Assembly: GCA_951635545.1 (NCBI GenBank)
Contig: OX620685.1
Span: forward strand, 124,001-188,000
Source of the DNA: CAG-873 sp910578365
GTDB lineage: Bacteria > Bacteroidota > Bacteroidia > Bacteroidales > Muribaculaceae
DNA length: 64,000 nucleotides
Reading direction: 5' to 3'
In this document: positions 9,217 through 18,438 of the stretch, one piece after another
Layout of the letters: every line of letters starts with the position of its first letter
How positions within the stretch are numbered: the stretch's first letter is position 1
Translations under genes and position numbers: made by a program
Notes under the pieces: model-generated
What the model saw: the letters and a program-made list of their open reading frames with translations, nothing else
The model's database searches: none
What the model was told of the DNA's origin: nothing

Positions 9217-11370
9217 ATGCAGACTAACGAACAACGTATTATACGGGCAGTGGCCACCGCGTGCGCTCTGCCTGAAAAAAGTGTCGAGGCCACTGTGCGG
9301 CTGCTCGATGATGGCGCTACCGTGCCGTTTATAAGCCGCTACCGCAAGGAACTCACCGGCTCGCTCGACGAATTGCAGATTCGAGCCATTGAATCAAGGA
9401 TTAAAAGCGAACGCGAGCTTGAGGCCCGCCGTGAATTTGTACGCGCCGCCATTGAGGAGGCAGGTGAAATGACCGCCCAACTGGCCGAAAGGCTCGATGC
9501 CGCCGACTCCATGACTGCCGTGGAGGATATATACGCGCCTTTCAAGCCACGCAAACGCACACGCGCCACTATGGCACGCGAGAAAGGCCTTGAGCCGCTT
9601 TCCCGAATAATCATGTCCGGAAACATAGCCGACTGCCACCGGGCAGCGCAGCGCTTCTGCGGCAAAAACGGTGTGACTGACTGCGACGAGGCTCTGGCAG
9701 GAGCATCGGACATCATTGCCGAATGGGCTTCGGAATCGACACGTCTGCGAAACATCACCCGCAACTGCTACCGCCGCAGCTCTCAGATATCGGCCAACAT
9801 CGCCAAAGGCAAGGAAGCCGATATAGCCGCGTCGCCATACGCACAGTATGCAGGCTTCGCCACGGCAACACGCCGCATACCGTCGCATCAGTATCTGGCC
9901 CTGCGGCGTGCCGAGGCCGAAGGTCTGCTTAAAGTACGGTTTGAACTTCCCGACAACGGCAGCGAACTCGACGACGCCCTATGCCGGGCCTTTGTGCCGG
10001 CCGGCGCCTCGCACAACTGCGCCGGCATTATATCCGCGGCTGTATGCGATGCCTCAAAGCGTCTGCTGCGCCCGTCGGTAGAGAACGAAATAGCGGCATC
10101 GCTTAAAGAAGAGGCCGACCGTGTGGCCATCGATATCTTTGCCGGCAACCTGCGCCAGCTGCTGCTTGGCTCGCCGCTGAAAGGTCACCGCGTGCTCGCC
10201 CTCGACCCGGGGTACCGCACAGGCTGCAAGGTAGTGGCGCTCGACAGTCAGGGCAACCTATTGGAAGACAGCGTTATCTACCCTGTTCCGCCAAAGAACG
10301 ACAAAGCCGGGGCCCGACGTATAATCGAAGGCATGATTAAACGACACAAACTCGATGTCGCAGCCCTGGGCAACGGCACAGCATCGCGCGAAACCGAGAA
10401 GTTTCTCAAAGATTCCGGTCTGCTGCCTGCGCAGTCGGTATATGTGGTGAGCGAGAGCGGCGCCTCGGTTTACTCAGCCTCGGAGGTAGCCCGTAAGGAA
10501 TTCCCCAACAAGGACGTGACTGTACGTGGAGCCGTTTCCATAGGGCGCAGACTTATCGACCCTTTGGCCGAACTTGTTAAAATCGACCCGAAATCGATTG
10601 GCGTGGGCCAGTATCAGCACGATGTGGACCAAAGCAGACTCAAAGAAGCCCTGGACTTTACCGTTATGAGTTGTGTCAACTCGGTAGGAGTCGACGTAAA
10701 TACGGCCAGCGAGCGTCTGCTGTCGTACGTTTCCGGCATTGGCCCGGCGCTGGCCTCGAATATAGTGGCATACCGTACGGCCAACGGCGATTTCGCATCG
10801 CGTCGCGAGCTTAAGAAAGTACCGCGACTGGGCGACAAGGCATTCGAACTCGCAGCCGGATTCCTGCGTGTGCCGGGAGGCAAAGAACCTCTCGACAACA
10901 CCGGCATACACCCCGAAAGCTACCGGCTGGTAAACGACATGGCTCTAAGCATAGGCGCCGACCCTGCCGCTTTACCGTCCAACTGCGCTCTGCTCGACAA
11001 AATAGACATAAAAGCTCTGGCTGAGAAAGGTACCGGAGGCTTGCAGACCATGACAGACATTGTGGCCGAACTGCGCAAGCCCGGACGCGACCCTCGCATC
11101 GACGGCGACAACGAAGCCTTTGTACCGGCCGTGGAGCACTTCGAGGAACTTGCTATAGGCATGTCTGTACCGGGCATCGTCAACAACATCACCGCTTTCG
11201 GCGCCTTTGTCGACCTCGGCATAAAGGAAAACGGCCTGATACATATAAGCCGTCTGTCGCAGCGCCGCGTAAATTCGGTAGCAGATGTCCTGAAATTAGG
11301 ACAGCGGGTCGAAGCCCGTGTAATAGAGCTCGACCCGCTGCGCCGCCGTATAGGACTTTCGTTGATTTAG
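9217..11370 (+). CDS. tex: Tex-family RNA-binding transcription accessory protein
   Basis: A 717-residue cytoplasmic protein with the full Tex order. There is an N-terminal helical region (VPFISRYRKELTG near 30), a YqgF/RNase H-like domain (VLALDPGYRTGCKVVALD near 330), helix-hairpin-helix segments (SYVSGIGPALASNIVAYR; LKKVPRLGDKAFELAAGF) and a C-terminal S1 RNA-binding domain (GIVNNITAFGAFVDLGIKE). Tex binds nucleic acid and is linked to transcription and RNA metabolism. It is monocistronic. Its TAG stop overlaps the stop codon of the convergent GH31 gene by two bases, leaving no room for a terminator between them. Confidence 0.95.
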   Translation: MQTNEQRIIRAVATACALPEKSVEATVRLLDDGATVPFISRYRKELTGSLDELQIRAIESRIKSERELEARREFVRAAIEEAGEMTAQLAERLDAADSMTAVEDIYAPFKPRKRTRATMAREKGLEPLSRIIMSGNIADCHRAAQRFCGKNGVTDCDEALAGASDIIAEWASESTRLRNITRNCYRRSSQISANIAKGKEADIAASPYAQYAGFATATRRIPSHQYLALRRAEAEGLLKVRFELPDNGSELDDALCRAFVPAGASHNCAGIISAAVCDASKRLLRPSVENEIAASLKEEADRVAIDIFAGNLRQLLLGSPLKGHRVLALDPGYRTGCKVVALDSQGNLLEDSVIYPVPPKNDKAGARRIIEGMIKRHKLDVAALGNGTASRETEKFLKDSGLLPAQSVYVVSESGASVYSASEVARKEFPNKDVTVRGAVSIGRRLIDPLAELVKIDPKSIGVGQYQHDVDQSRLKEALDFTVMSCVNSVGVDVNTASERLLSYVSGIGPALASNIVAYRTANGDFASRRELKKVPRLGDKAFELAAGFLRVPGGKEPLDNTGIHPESYRLVNDMALSIGADPAALPSNCALLDKIDIKALAEKGTGGLQTMTDIVAELRKPGRDPRIDGDNEAFVPAVEHFEELAIGMSVPGIVNNITAFGAFVDLGIKENGLIHISRLSQRRVNSVADVLKLGQRVEARVIELDPLRRRIGLSLI

Positions 11371-13670
11371 TAAAAATATTTGATTTCAATAGCTTTGTCG
11401 CACGCTGTCTTGGGCACATCAACGCTCAGGCAGCGTGTGGCTGCATTGTACTGGCTCTTGGTTTTTTTACCGTTGACTGTCACGGCCTTGCCGCCATCGA
11501 CGTTGTAGATATCGACTGTGTAGGCTCTTTTGGCAAGCAGACCGGTAGAGTCGCCACGGCGTGGAGCTATTGTCACAGTGTTGCCTTTCTGTACAAGGGC
11601 AGTGGTAGCGTAAACATCGGCATAATCGCGGTTATCCAGCTGGTCCTCGTAGTACACAGCCTCGCCGTCGGTACCGGCCACAACGCTCAGAACCAGACGC
11701 TCGGGCTGTATGGCGGTCGACATAACATCGGGTGCGTTCATAGGAATAAGTGCGCCGCTGCGAATGAAATAGGGTATTTCGGTAAGGCTGAAATCGATTT
11801 TACATACAGCTCCGCCGTCAATCATACGGCTGTGCGACACGTCCCACCACTGGCCTTCGGGGAACCATATACGCTGTGTATTCTTGCCGTTGACCGAGGG
11901 CTCAACAACCGGAGCTACCAATATATCGTCGCCGAACATATACTGGTTCTCGTAAGCGTATGCCTCGTCGGCCTCGGGATAGTCATAATACATGGGGCGC
12001 ACAATCGACACACCTGTATCGAACGACTTGCGCGCCATGCCGTAAAGATACGGGAACATACGGTAACGCAGCTTCACGGCATCGAGTATATCGCTGAAGT
12101 TTTCGAACTTCCATATGCGGCGTTCAATGCGCGGGTCGGCTGTGGCGTGTGTTCGGAATATGGGCGTGAACACTCCGAACTGCACCCAGCGCAGCAGCAG
12201 TTCGGGGTCGTTAATCATCTCCTCCTCCTTTGCCTGGTGGCCGCCGAGGTCATGACCCCAGTAGCCGTAACCTACGTTCGACGAAGTAGCAGTGAAATAA
12301 GGCTCGAATGCAAGTGTTGGATAGTTGATGTGGGTGTCGCCGGAGAAGCCAATCTGATAGCGGTGGCTGCCCAGACCACCCCATCGGTGGTAAATCATCG
12401 GACGGCGGTCGGTACGGTTCTTGTCCATTTCATTAAAGAACACATGGTTGCACCAGAAGGTCTGACCCAGGTCGGGAGTATGCTTGCTGGTAAGCCACTG
12501 CTGCCAATCGAGCCACCAGAAGTCCACGCCCTCTTTCTCTTTGGGACGGATAATGGTGTCGAAAAATGCCTTGGTGAAATCGGCGCTGTCGAGTACCCAC
12601 TCGATACGCTCCGAACCGTTCTCGGCCTTCACATATTTGCCGCCGAGCATCAGGTTCATGTCGCGGAAGTATTCGGGCGACTCATTTTTCTCAATACCGT
12701 CGGCCGGATGCAGATTCAGTGCTGTACGCAGGCCCGACTTGTGAATGTCGGCCAGCAGCCCTTTGCCGTCGGGAATCAGGTTGGTATTCCACGACCAGCC
12801 GGTCCAGCCGCCTATGCCTTCCGACAGGCTGCTTTTGTTACCGTTCCAGTGCCAGTCCATGTCCAGAATAAGCACATCGGTGGGAATTCCGTTGGCTTTC
12901 AAATCTTTGACAAGACCGCGGAATTCATCAGCCGTGTACGACTGATACTTGCTGTACCAGTAGCCGAACACGTAAGCAGGAGGCAGAGGTATGTTGCCGG
13001 CCACGCGTGTAAAATCTTTGAGAGCCTTTTTATAATCATGTCCGTAGCCCATAAAGTAAATATCCATGGCCTGCGGGTCGGCGCGTTCCGCCAGCCAGTC
13101 ATATCCCACGGTTTCGTTAGGCTCCAGAGCATACGAGCGGCTGCCGTCGGCTCTGCGGCGCTCGAACGAATCGTCGATTATAGCCCAGCCTGAGCGCGAT
13201 ACCAGGCCATCCTCGAGTTCGGCACGTTTATTCTGGCCGTTGGCACTGTCGAGAGTTCTTGTTGTACCCTTGAGGTTCATTGGATCCGGTTTGCCCGGAT
13301 ACCATTCCACGGGCATGCCGTTCACCTCCATGCTCACAGTAAGGTTATAGCTGTTGGCGCGCGGGTCGCTGCCCATGAGGTATTTCAGGTGCAGTTTCTC
13401 GGTGTCGAGATAAAAATAACGGTCGTCCCGGTCGGTAGAGAACCAAGGTACGTCGAGATTACGGTTGACGATAGCGAACGTGGCCTTGTCCTCGAACTTG
13501 GCTTCCTGGCTGTATTCGATGCGAAGCATTTCGGGGGTAAGTACCGTAAAACGCGCGTTGCCAACCGTAACTACAGCCTCAGGCCTGGCTTGCGGATTGT
13601 TGGCGGCAAGTGCGACACCCGGCCACAACAGGGCTGTGAGCATCGCCATTCTTAGAATAGTCTTGATCAT
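11367..13670 (-). CDS. Glycoside hydrolase family 31 (alpha-glucosidase/alpha-xylosidase type)
   Basis: A 767-residue secreted enzyme with a signal peptide (about 1-22). It has an N-terminal beta-sandwich, a GH31 (beta/alpha)8 barrel and a C-terminal DUF5110-like region. Barrel landmarks are VLILDMDWHWNG, FWWLDWQQW (probable nucleophile Asp) and IGFSGDTHINY (probable acid/base Asp). GH31 enzymes remove alpha-linked glucose, xylose or galactose from non-reducing ends; the exact sugar cannot be told here. The barrel variant WLDWQQ, rather than the common W-D-M-N, marks a less characterised clade. It faces tex and has no co-oriented partner. Confidence 0.9.
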   Translation of the reverse strand: MIKTILRMAMLTALLWPGVALAANNPQARPEAVVTVGNARFTVLTPEMLRIEYSQEAKFEDKATFAIVNRNLDVPWFSTDRDDRYFYLDTEKLHLKYLMGSDPRANSYNLTVSMEVNGMPVEWYPGKPDPMNLKGTTRTLDSANGQNKRAELEDGLVSRSGWAIIDDSFERRRADGSRSYALEPNETVGYDWLAERADPQAMDIYFMGYGHDYKKALKDFTRVAGNIPLPPAYVFGYWYSKYQSYTADEFRGLVKDLKANGIPTDVLILDMDWHWNGNKSSLSEGIGGWTGWSWNTNLIPDGKGLLADIHKSGLRTALNLHPADGIEKNESPEYFRDMNLMLGGKYVKAENGSERIEWVLDSADFTKAFFDTIIRPKEKEGVDFWWLDWQQWLTSKHTPDLGQTFWCNHVFFNEMDKNRTDRRPMIYHRWGGLGSHRYQIGFSGDTHINYPTLAFEPYFTATSSNVGYGYWGHDLGGHQAKEEEMINDPELLLRWVQFGVFTPIFRTHATADPRIERRIWKFENFSDILDAVKLRYRMFPYLYGMARKSFDTGVSIVRPMYYDYPEADEAYAYENQYMFGDDILVAPVVEPSVNGKNTQRIWFPEGQWWDVSHSRMIDGGAVCKIDFSLTEIPYFIRSGALIPMNAPDVMSTAIQPERLVLSVVAGTDGEAVYYEDQLDNRDYADVYATTALVQKGNTVTIAPRRGDSTGLLAKRAYTVDIYNVDGGKAVTVNGKKTKSQYNAATRCLSVDVPKTACDKAIEIKYFY

Positions 13671-13797
13671 GACTGGTTTGGTTATTATTGCATGTGATGA
13701 TTATTTGTTGGAAACATTAATTATTACGCGAATTTAGCAAAATTTATTCACATAAAAAAACGTCGGGCTGACAGTTTCGGCAACACATGCAAATGAA

Positions 13798-13823
13798 CCG
13801 GCCGCGATAACTTTCGCGGCCGG
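13798..13823. other. Perfect 10-bp GC-rich hairpin
   Basis: CCGGCCGCGA and TCGCGGCCGG pair perfectly around the loop TAACTT. No T-run follows. The hairpin sits only 12 bp before the ATG of the MFS fragment. It could be a leftover terminator from a deleted segment or a structure that blocks translation of the fragment. Confidence 0.5.
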
Positions 13824-13835
13824 AATCAGTATTTT

Positions 13836-14375
13836 ATGAATATTAGCCTGCTGTTCTTAGGCATTTTCTTTGTGGTAGGCGTGGATGTAGGCACAAATAT
13901 AGTGGCACCGAAGATGCTGATCGAACGTTGCGCCTACGCGGTTCAGGATGCCGGCTATGCCTCGAGTGTGTACTTTGTATGCCGCACCGCCGGCGCATTC
14001 ATCGGCACCATGTTCCTCACCCGCATTTCGGGCGTAACATACTTCCGTATCAACATCATCGCCGCAATAGCCTCGATTGTATTGCTGTTCTCGGCCGGCT
14101 TGGCACCATTGATTATGTGCGCCGTAGGCCTGATTGGCTTCTTCTGCTCGAGCATCTTCTCAATTATATACTCCGAAGCTCTGAAGACTAACCCGGAAAA
14201 GGGAAACGAGATTTCGGGCCTGATGATAATGGGTGTATTCGGCGGCGCTGTCATTCCTCCGGCAATGGGCCTTTGCGCCGACGCCATAGGCAACCAGTGC
14301 GGCTCACTGATTATAATATCGGCATGCCTGCTGTATCTGGGCTACTGCGCGCTGCGCCTCAAAGCCAAAGCATAA
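13836..14375 (+). pseudogene. C-terminal half of an MFS sugar transporter
   Basis: The 179 residues form about six hydrophobic segments and start inside what is normally the second half of FucP-like sugar:H+ symporters (GIFFVVGVDVGTN is the usual start of helix 7). A full transporter has about 390-430 residues. The frame upstream meets a stop (TGA at 13794-13796) before any further transporter sequence, so helices 1-6 are missing. I read this as the remnant of a deletion. A self-standing half-transporter is possible but less likely. The sugar context (GH31, acetyltransferase) fits a former uptake gene. Confidence 0.65.
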
Positions 14376-14402
14376 TCAACAACACTTACACTTGCGCATA
14401 AA

Positions 14403-14434
14403 AAATATCCGGACCGCCCTCGGCCCGGATATTT
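14403..14434. terminator. Bidirectional intrinsic terminator
   Basis: AAATATCCGG pairs with CCGGATATTT around a 12-nt loop, with T-rich sequence after it on the plus strand and A-rich sequence before it. It separates the MFS fragment from the convergent acetyltransferase gene and can serve both strands. Confidence 0.8.
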
Positions 14435-14450
14435 ATTTTATAGCAGAATC

Positions 14451-15026
14451 TTAGTTAATGTCGGGTATTCTCTTAATCACCTTGGCCGGATTTCCCGCCG
14501 CCACACAATCTGATGGTAAATCACGGCATACCACCGAGCCCGCGCCTATCACAACATTATCGCCTATGGTCACGCCCGGCAGAATGGTGACACTGCCGCC
14601 AATCCACACATTGTCGCCGATAGTCACCGGCTCGGCCCACTCGGCAAAAGTATTACGCGTGGGAGCATCAAGCGGATGGCAGGCCGTGTATATACTTACA
14701 TTCGGCCCGATAAATGCGTTATTGCCTATACGCACCTCGGCTTCGTCGAGTACGGTAAGGTTGAAGTTGGCAAAAAAGTTTTCGCCCACATGTATATTAC
14801 AGCCGAAATCGCAGCGGAACGGCTGATTCACTATTATATTTTGGCCACACGAACCAAATAGTCCACGTAATATCGCCAGCTGCTCATCGACCATCGAGGG
14901 CCGCAGTCCGTTAAACTCCCACAGACGTTCGCGGGTAGCCATCAGGCGCTCGAGAAAGCCATGATGACCGGCTTCATACACCTCGCCTGCAAGCATCTTT
15001 GCCCATTCGGTTTCAAAATCTGTCAT
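14451..15026 (-). CDS. Sugar O-acetyltransferase, maltose/galactoside acetyltransferase type
   Basis: A 191-residue left-handed beta-helix enzyme. The N-terminal Mac domain (about 1-60, with MLAGEVYEAG) is followed by hexapeptide repeats (IGNNAFIGPNVSIYT, IGDNVWIGGSVTILPGVTIGDNVVIGAGSVV). The active-site region TACHPLDAPTRN contains the expected His. Members acetylate glucose, maltose or galactosides with acetyl-CoA in the cytoplasm, probably to detoxify excess sugar. Length is typical (about 185-200). It has no partner gene. Confidence 0.92.
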   Translation of the reverse strand: MTDFETEWAKMLAGEVYEAGHHGFLERLMATRERLWEFNGLRPSMVDEQLAILRGLFGSCGQNIIVNQPFRCDFGCNIHVGENFFANFNLTVLDEAEVRIGNNAFIGPNVSIYTACHPLDAPTRNTFAEWAEPVTIGDNVWIGGSVTILPGVTIGDNVVIGAGSVVCRDLPSDCVAAGNPAKVIKRIPDIN

Positions 15027-15258
15027 ATGTGAATAAGTGCTTGTTCAATAAATAATGTGAACGTCCGGGTGTATTTTTTTTATATTTTAAACCCTTGGAA
15101 TATATCTTTAATGCCAGCTTCGGCATTGCATCTTTTGAGCGTATCTAATCCTTTGTTCCGGCTGCGTATGTCAGGTACGCGCTCTCGGCCGCAGGCTGAA
15201 ACAGAATCTCAAAATATGCGGCCCCGCCGTTAACAGTAGTTTTTTACAAGCTCTAAAA
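15027..15258. other. Intergenic stretch without a recognised gene
   Basis: Between the acetyltransferase start and the fabF terminator I see no open frame with coding character. There is a small hairpin (AATGCC/GGCATT near 15110-15128) and GC-rich sequence of unknown role. Confidence 0.4.
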
Positions 15259-15290
15259 AGGCTGCATCGTAGCAATTTACGATGCAGCCT
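15259..15290 (-). terminator. Intrinsic terminator of the acpP-fabF operon
   Basis: AGGCTGCATCGTA pairs perfectly over 13 bp with TACGATGCAGCCT around a 6-nt loop. On the minus strand it is followed at once by TTTTTAG. It lies 27 bp after the fabF stop. Confidence 0.9.
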
Positions 15291-15317
15291 CGTACAATAT
15301 CGGAATCCTGTACCGGA

Positions 15318-16583
15318 TTATTTTTCGAATTTCTTTACGATTACAGTGGCGTTGTGGCCTCCGAAACCGAACGAGTTACTGAGCGCGGCGCGAACCGGAC
15401 GCTTCTGGGCCTCGTCGAAAGTAAAGTTAAGGGTATAGTCAATTTCTTCGTCGCAGTCATCGGCGGCATGGTTGATTGTGGGAGGTACAATGTCCTCTTC
15501 AACCGCTTTCACCGAGAATACGGCTTCAAGAGCGCCTGTGGCACCCAGCAGATGGCCGGTCATTGACTTGGTCGAGGAGATGTTGAGCTTATGGGCTGCA
15601 TCGCCGAATACTTCTACTATGGCCTTTACTTCTGAGATGTCGCCTACGGGGGTCGAGGTGCCGTGTACGTTGATGTAGTCGATGTCTTCGGGCTTCATGC
15701 CTGCGTCTTCGAGGGCGTTGCGCATAGCCAGGATTGCACCCAAACCTTCGGGATGGGTTGCGGTGAGGTGGTATGCATCGGCCGACAGACCGCCGCCGGC
15801 GACTTCGGCGTAAATCTTGGCGCCGCGTGCCAGTGCATGTTCAAGTTCTTCGAGTACGAGTACGGCAGAACCTTCACCCATCACAAAGCCGTCGCGCGAC
15901 TTACTGAAGGGGCGGCTTGCGCGTTTGGGATCGTCGTTGCGGGTCGACAGAGCGTGCATGCTGTTGAAGCCGCCCACGCCGGCGGGATAGATAGCCGCTT
16001 CAGCACCACCGGCGAGGATAACGTCGGCTTTGCCAAGGCGTATGAGGTTGAACGCGTCGATAAGCGCGTTGTTCGATGATGCGCAAGCACTTACGGTGCC
16101 GAAGTTGGGGCCGTGATAGCCATACTCCATGCTGATGTGGCCGGAAGCGATGTCGGCAATCATCTTGGGTATGAAGAACGGATTGTATTTAGGACCGTTC
16201 TCTTCGTGAAGAGCATAGTATCCGGCTTCTTCCTCAAATGTATGCAGCCCGCCGATACCAGCGGCAACAATAACACCGACACGGTCTTTGTTCACGGCAC
16301 CTTCAGCCTCGAGATTGGCGTCTGCCACTGCCTGACGGGCAGCTACAATGGCATACTGGGCATAGAGGTCGAGCTGACGCAGTTTCTTACGGTCGAAATG
16401 CTGGGTTGGGTCAAAATCCTTTACTTCGCAAGCGAACTGGGTCTTGAACTTGGAAGCATCGAAATGGGTGATGGGGCCTGCGCCACTCACACCGTTCTTG
16501 GCGTTGGTCCAGGTGGTTTCAACATCGTTGCCCAGAGGGCTGATGGCGCCAAGGCCGGTTACAACTACTCTTTTTAATTCCAT
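15318..16583 (-). CDS. fabF: Beta-ketoacyl-ACP synthase II
   Basis: A 421-residue condensing enzyme that elongates acyl-ACP with malonyl-ACP in type II fatty acid synthesis. The thiolase-fold triad is visible: Cys167 in TVSACASSNNAL, a His in INVHGTSTPVGD, and a His in SMTGHLLGATGA. The C-terminus ALSNSFGFGGHNAT is characteristic. It lies 86 bp downstream of acpP on the same strand, the common Bacteroidales acpP-fabF arrangement. Its length is normal. Confidence 0.97.
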   Translation of the reverse strand: MELKRVVVTGLGAISPLGNDVETTWTNAKNGVSGAGPITHFDASKFKTQFACEVKDFDPTQHFDRKKLRQLDLYAQYAIVAARQAVADANLEAEGAVNKDRVGVIVAAGIGGLHTFEEEAGYYALHEENGPKYNPFFIPKMIADIASGHISMEYGYHGPNFGTVSACASSNNALIDAFNLIRLGKADVILAGGAEAAIYPAGVGGFNSMHALSTRNDDPKRASRPFSKSRDGFVMGEGSAVLVLEELEHALARGAKIYAEVAGGGLSADAYHLTATHPEGLGAILAMRNALEDAGMKPEDIDYINVHGTSTPVGDISEVKAIVEVFGDAAHKLNISSTKSMTGHLLGATGALEAVFSVKAVEEDIVPPTINHAADDCDEEIDYTLNFTFDEAQKRPVRAALSNSFGFGGHNATVIVKKFEK

Positions 16584-16669
16584 TATATAGTAATGTGGTA
16601 ATAATCGCCGGCGCCCCTGCCCGAGGTATTACCTCTGGCCGCGACGCCGGTTATTAGTGTGGATGGAGA

Positions 16670-16903
16670 TTACTTGTTTGCTTCGATGTAAGCAACGGCG
16701 TCGCCTACGGTCTGGATAGTTTCAGCCTTGTCATCGGGAATTGTGATTCCGAATTCCTTTTCAAATTCCATAATGAGATCTACAGTATCGAGAGAGTCAG
16801 CACCGAGGTCAGAGGTGAACGATGCGGTTTCAGTGACTTGTGCTTCGTCTACGCCGAGTTTGTCGACGATGATTGCTTTTACGCGATCTGCAATTTGTGA
16901 CAT
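16670..16903 (-). CDS. acpP: Acyl carrier protein
   Basis: A 77-78-residue acidic four-helix carrier for fatty acid synthesis. The phosphopantetheine site is Ser37 in GADSLDTVDL. I chose the ATG at 16903 (MSQIADRV) because it gives the standard ACP length; a longer in-frame start at 16948 would add 15 non-conserved residues lying over the promoter. It is the first gene of the acpP-fabF unit, with a GC-rich inverted repeat in the gap between the two genes. Confidence 0.96.
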   Translation of the reverse strand: MSQIADRVKAIIVDKLGVDEAQVTETASFTSDLGADSLDTVDLIMEFEKEFGITIPDDKAETIQTVGDAVAYIEANK

Positions 16904-16945
16904 GATAATTAAGTTTTTAATTTTATAATTCGGATTTTCGCGGTG

Positions 16946-16953
16946 CAAAGTAA
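16946..16953 (-). promoter_or_regulatory. Candidate -7 element for acpP-fabF
   Basis: On the minus strand TTACTTTG has one mismatch to TAnnTTTG. TTTC lies 20 bp upstream as a possible -33. The acpP ATG is about 43 bp downstream. Confidence 0.4.
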
Positions 16954-17090
16954 CGGAAAATTTATGAATTAAGGAAATTTTTCATCTATTTTTTCTCCTT
17001 TTTATTTTGAAAAACATATTTTAAGAGTTTATTTCGACCTTTTTACAAATACTTTCGCCAATTCTGCTATCGGCTTTCGGATTATTTTTG

Positions 17091-17098
17091 TAATTTTG
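17091..17098 (+). promoter_or_regulatory. Candidate -7 element (TAATTTTG) for the RND operon
   Basis: An exact TAnnTTTG match about 100 bp before the adaptor ATG. The -33 box is not clear, so control by a regulator is possible. The long leader has no obvious known riboswitch. Confidence 0.5.
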
Positions 17099-17201
17099 CA
17101 CCGTCTTTTCAGGCTGTTAGCCCAGGCAGATACTGCTGTCAGCTACATATTAATTACACATACATCATTAGTTCAAACTACAACAGACTATATATAAATT
17201 T

Positions 17202-18401
17202 ATGAAGACTAAAGTGTTAAAGACCTCAGGCATTGCTTTATGCGGATGCCTCGCAGTGGCTTTCGCCGCATGTGGCGGCGACGACGCCAAGCAACAGGCC
17301 GCCATGATGGCCGCACAGCAGGCACCCCAACTTGCCGCTGTTACAGCCGCTCCTTCATCGGTGACTCTCGACGTGAAATTCCCGACTACCCTGCAGGGTA
17401 AGACCGATATTGAGGTGCGTCCTCAGGTAAGCGGTGCAATCCAGGCTGTTAAGGTTGATGAAGGTGCTGTAGTTCGCAAAGGCCAGGTACTTTTCACTCT
17501 CGACCCCGTGCCATTTCAGGCTGCCGTAAACCAGGCTAAAGCCGCTGTCGACGCTGCAAAAGTAAATGTTGACAACGCAAAACTCACTGAAGCCCAGAAC
17601 AAACTGCTCCTCGATAAAAACATTATCTCAGACTACGTATGGCAGCAGGCAGCCAACGCACTCTCAGCCGCCAACGCCCAGCTGGCCCAGGCCAATGCTG
17701 CTCTGATTTCGGCTCAGAAGAACCTCTCGTACTGCACCATCACCGCCCCCAGCAACGGTGTGGTAGGACAGATTCCCTTCCGCGAAGGCTCGTATGTTTC
17801 GCCCTCGACAGCCCTTACCACCGTGAGCGACAACTCCGAAATATACGCTTACTTCTCATTCACCGAAAAAGACCTGCTTGAAATGACCAAGAACGGCACA
17901 CTCTCGCAGGCTCAGATTATAGCCGCCATGCCGGCAGCCCGTCTGCAGCTGAGCGACGGCCAGATGTACGGCATCGAGGGCAAGGTTACCACCATCAGTG
18001 GTGTGGTAAACCCCAGCACCGGCGCATCAAGCGCACGCGCTATTTTCGACAACCCCAGCGGCCTGCTCCGAAGCGGTCTTACCGGCACTGTAATCCTGCC
18101 GCAGGATTTCACCAATCGTATTATAATACCCCAGAAAGCTACCTACGAACTGCAGAACCTCCGCTATGTATTCAAGGTGGAGAACGTCAACGACACCCTC
18201 AAGGCCATACAATATCCTATTGAGGTAGAGCGCCTGAACGACGGCAAAAACTTCGTGGTCGTATCAGGTATCGAAGCCGGCGACAAAATTCTTGTCGAAG
18301 GCGTAGGTATCGGCGGCAAGGTCAAGAACAACATGCCCGTAGTACCGGTCGAGGCAAAGACCGAGGCCGGTGAAGCTCAGGCCGCACAAGCAGGCAAATA
18401 A
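17202..18401 (+). CDS. RND efflux periplasmic adaptor lipoprotein (AcrA/MexA type)
   Basis: A 399-residue membrane-fusion protein linking the inner-membrane pump to the outer-membrane channel. The signal peptide ends with AFAAC (Cys24 lipidation). A barrel-sandwich/lipoyl half (VRPQVSGAIQAVKVDEGAVVRKGQVLFTLDP), an alpha-helical hairpin (about 105-165) and a second lipoyl half (ITAPSNGVVGQIPFREGSYV) are visible, then the beta-barrel and membrane-proximal domains. It is the first gene of a three-part pump, 37 bp ahead of the transporter gene. Substrates cannot be inferred. Confidence 0.95.
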   Translation: MKTKVLKTSGIALCGCLAVAFAACGGDDAKQQAAMMAAQQAPQLAAVTAAPSSVTLDVKFPTTLQGKTDIEVRPQVSGAIQAVKVDEGAVVRKGQVLFTLDPVPFQAAVNQAKAAVDAAKVNVDNAKLTEAQNKLLLDKNIISDYVWQQAANALSAANAQLAQANAALISAQKNLSYCTITAPSNGVVGQIPFREGSYVSPSTALTTVSDNSEIYAYFSFTEKDLLEMTKNGTLSQAQIIAAMPAARLQLSDGQMYGIEGKVTTISGVVNPSTGASSARAIFDNPSGLLRSGLTGTVILPQDFTNRIIIPQKATYELQNLRYVFKVENVNDTLKAIQYPIEVERLNDGKNFVVVSGIEAGDKILVEGVGIGGKVKNNMPVVPVEAKTEAGEAQAAQAGK

Positions 18402-18438
18402 CAATTCATCCATTGAGAACCTACTGATATCAATATAA

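Noticed and set aside
11832..13193. A 453-codon plus-strand open frame inside the GH31 gene
   Set aside because: Antisense shadow: GC-rich codon bias of the GH31 gene keeps this frame open, and the translation has no recognisable domain.
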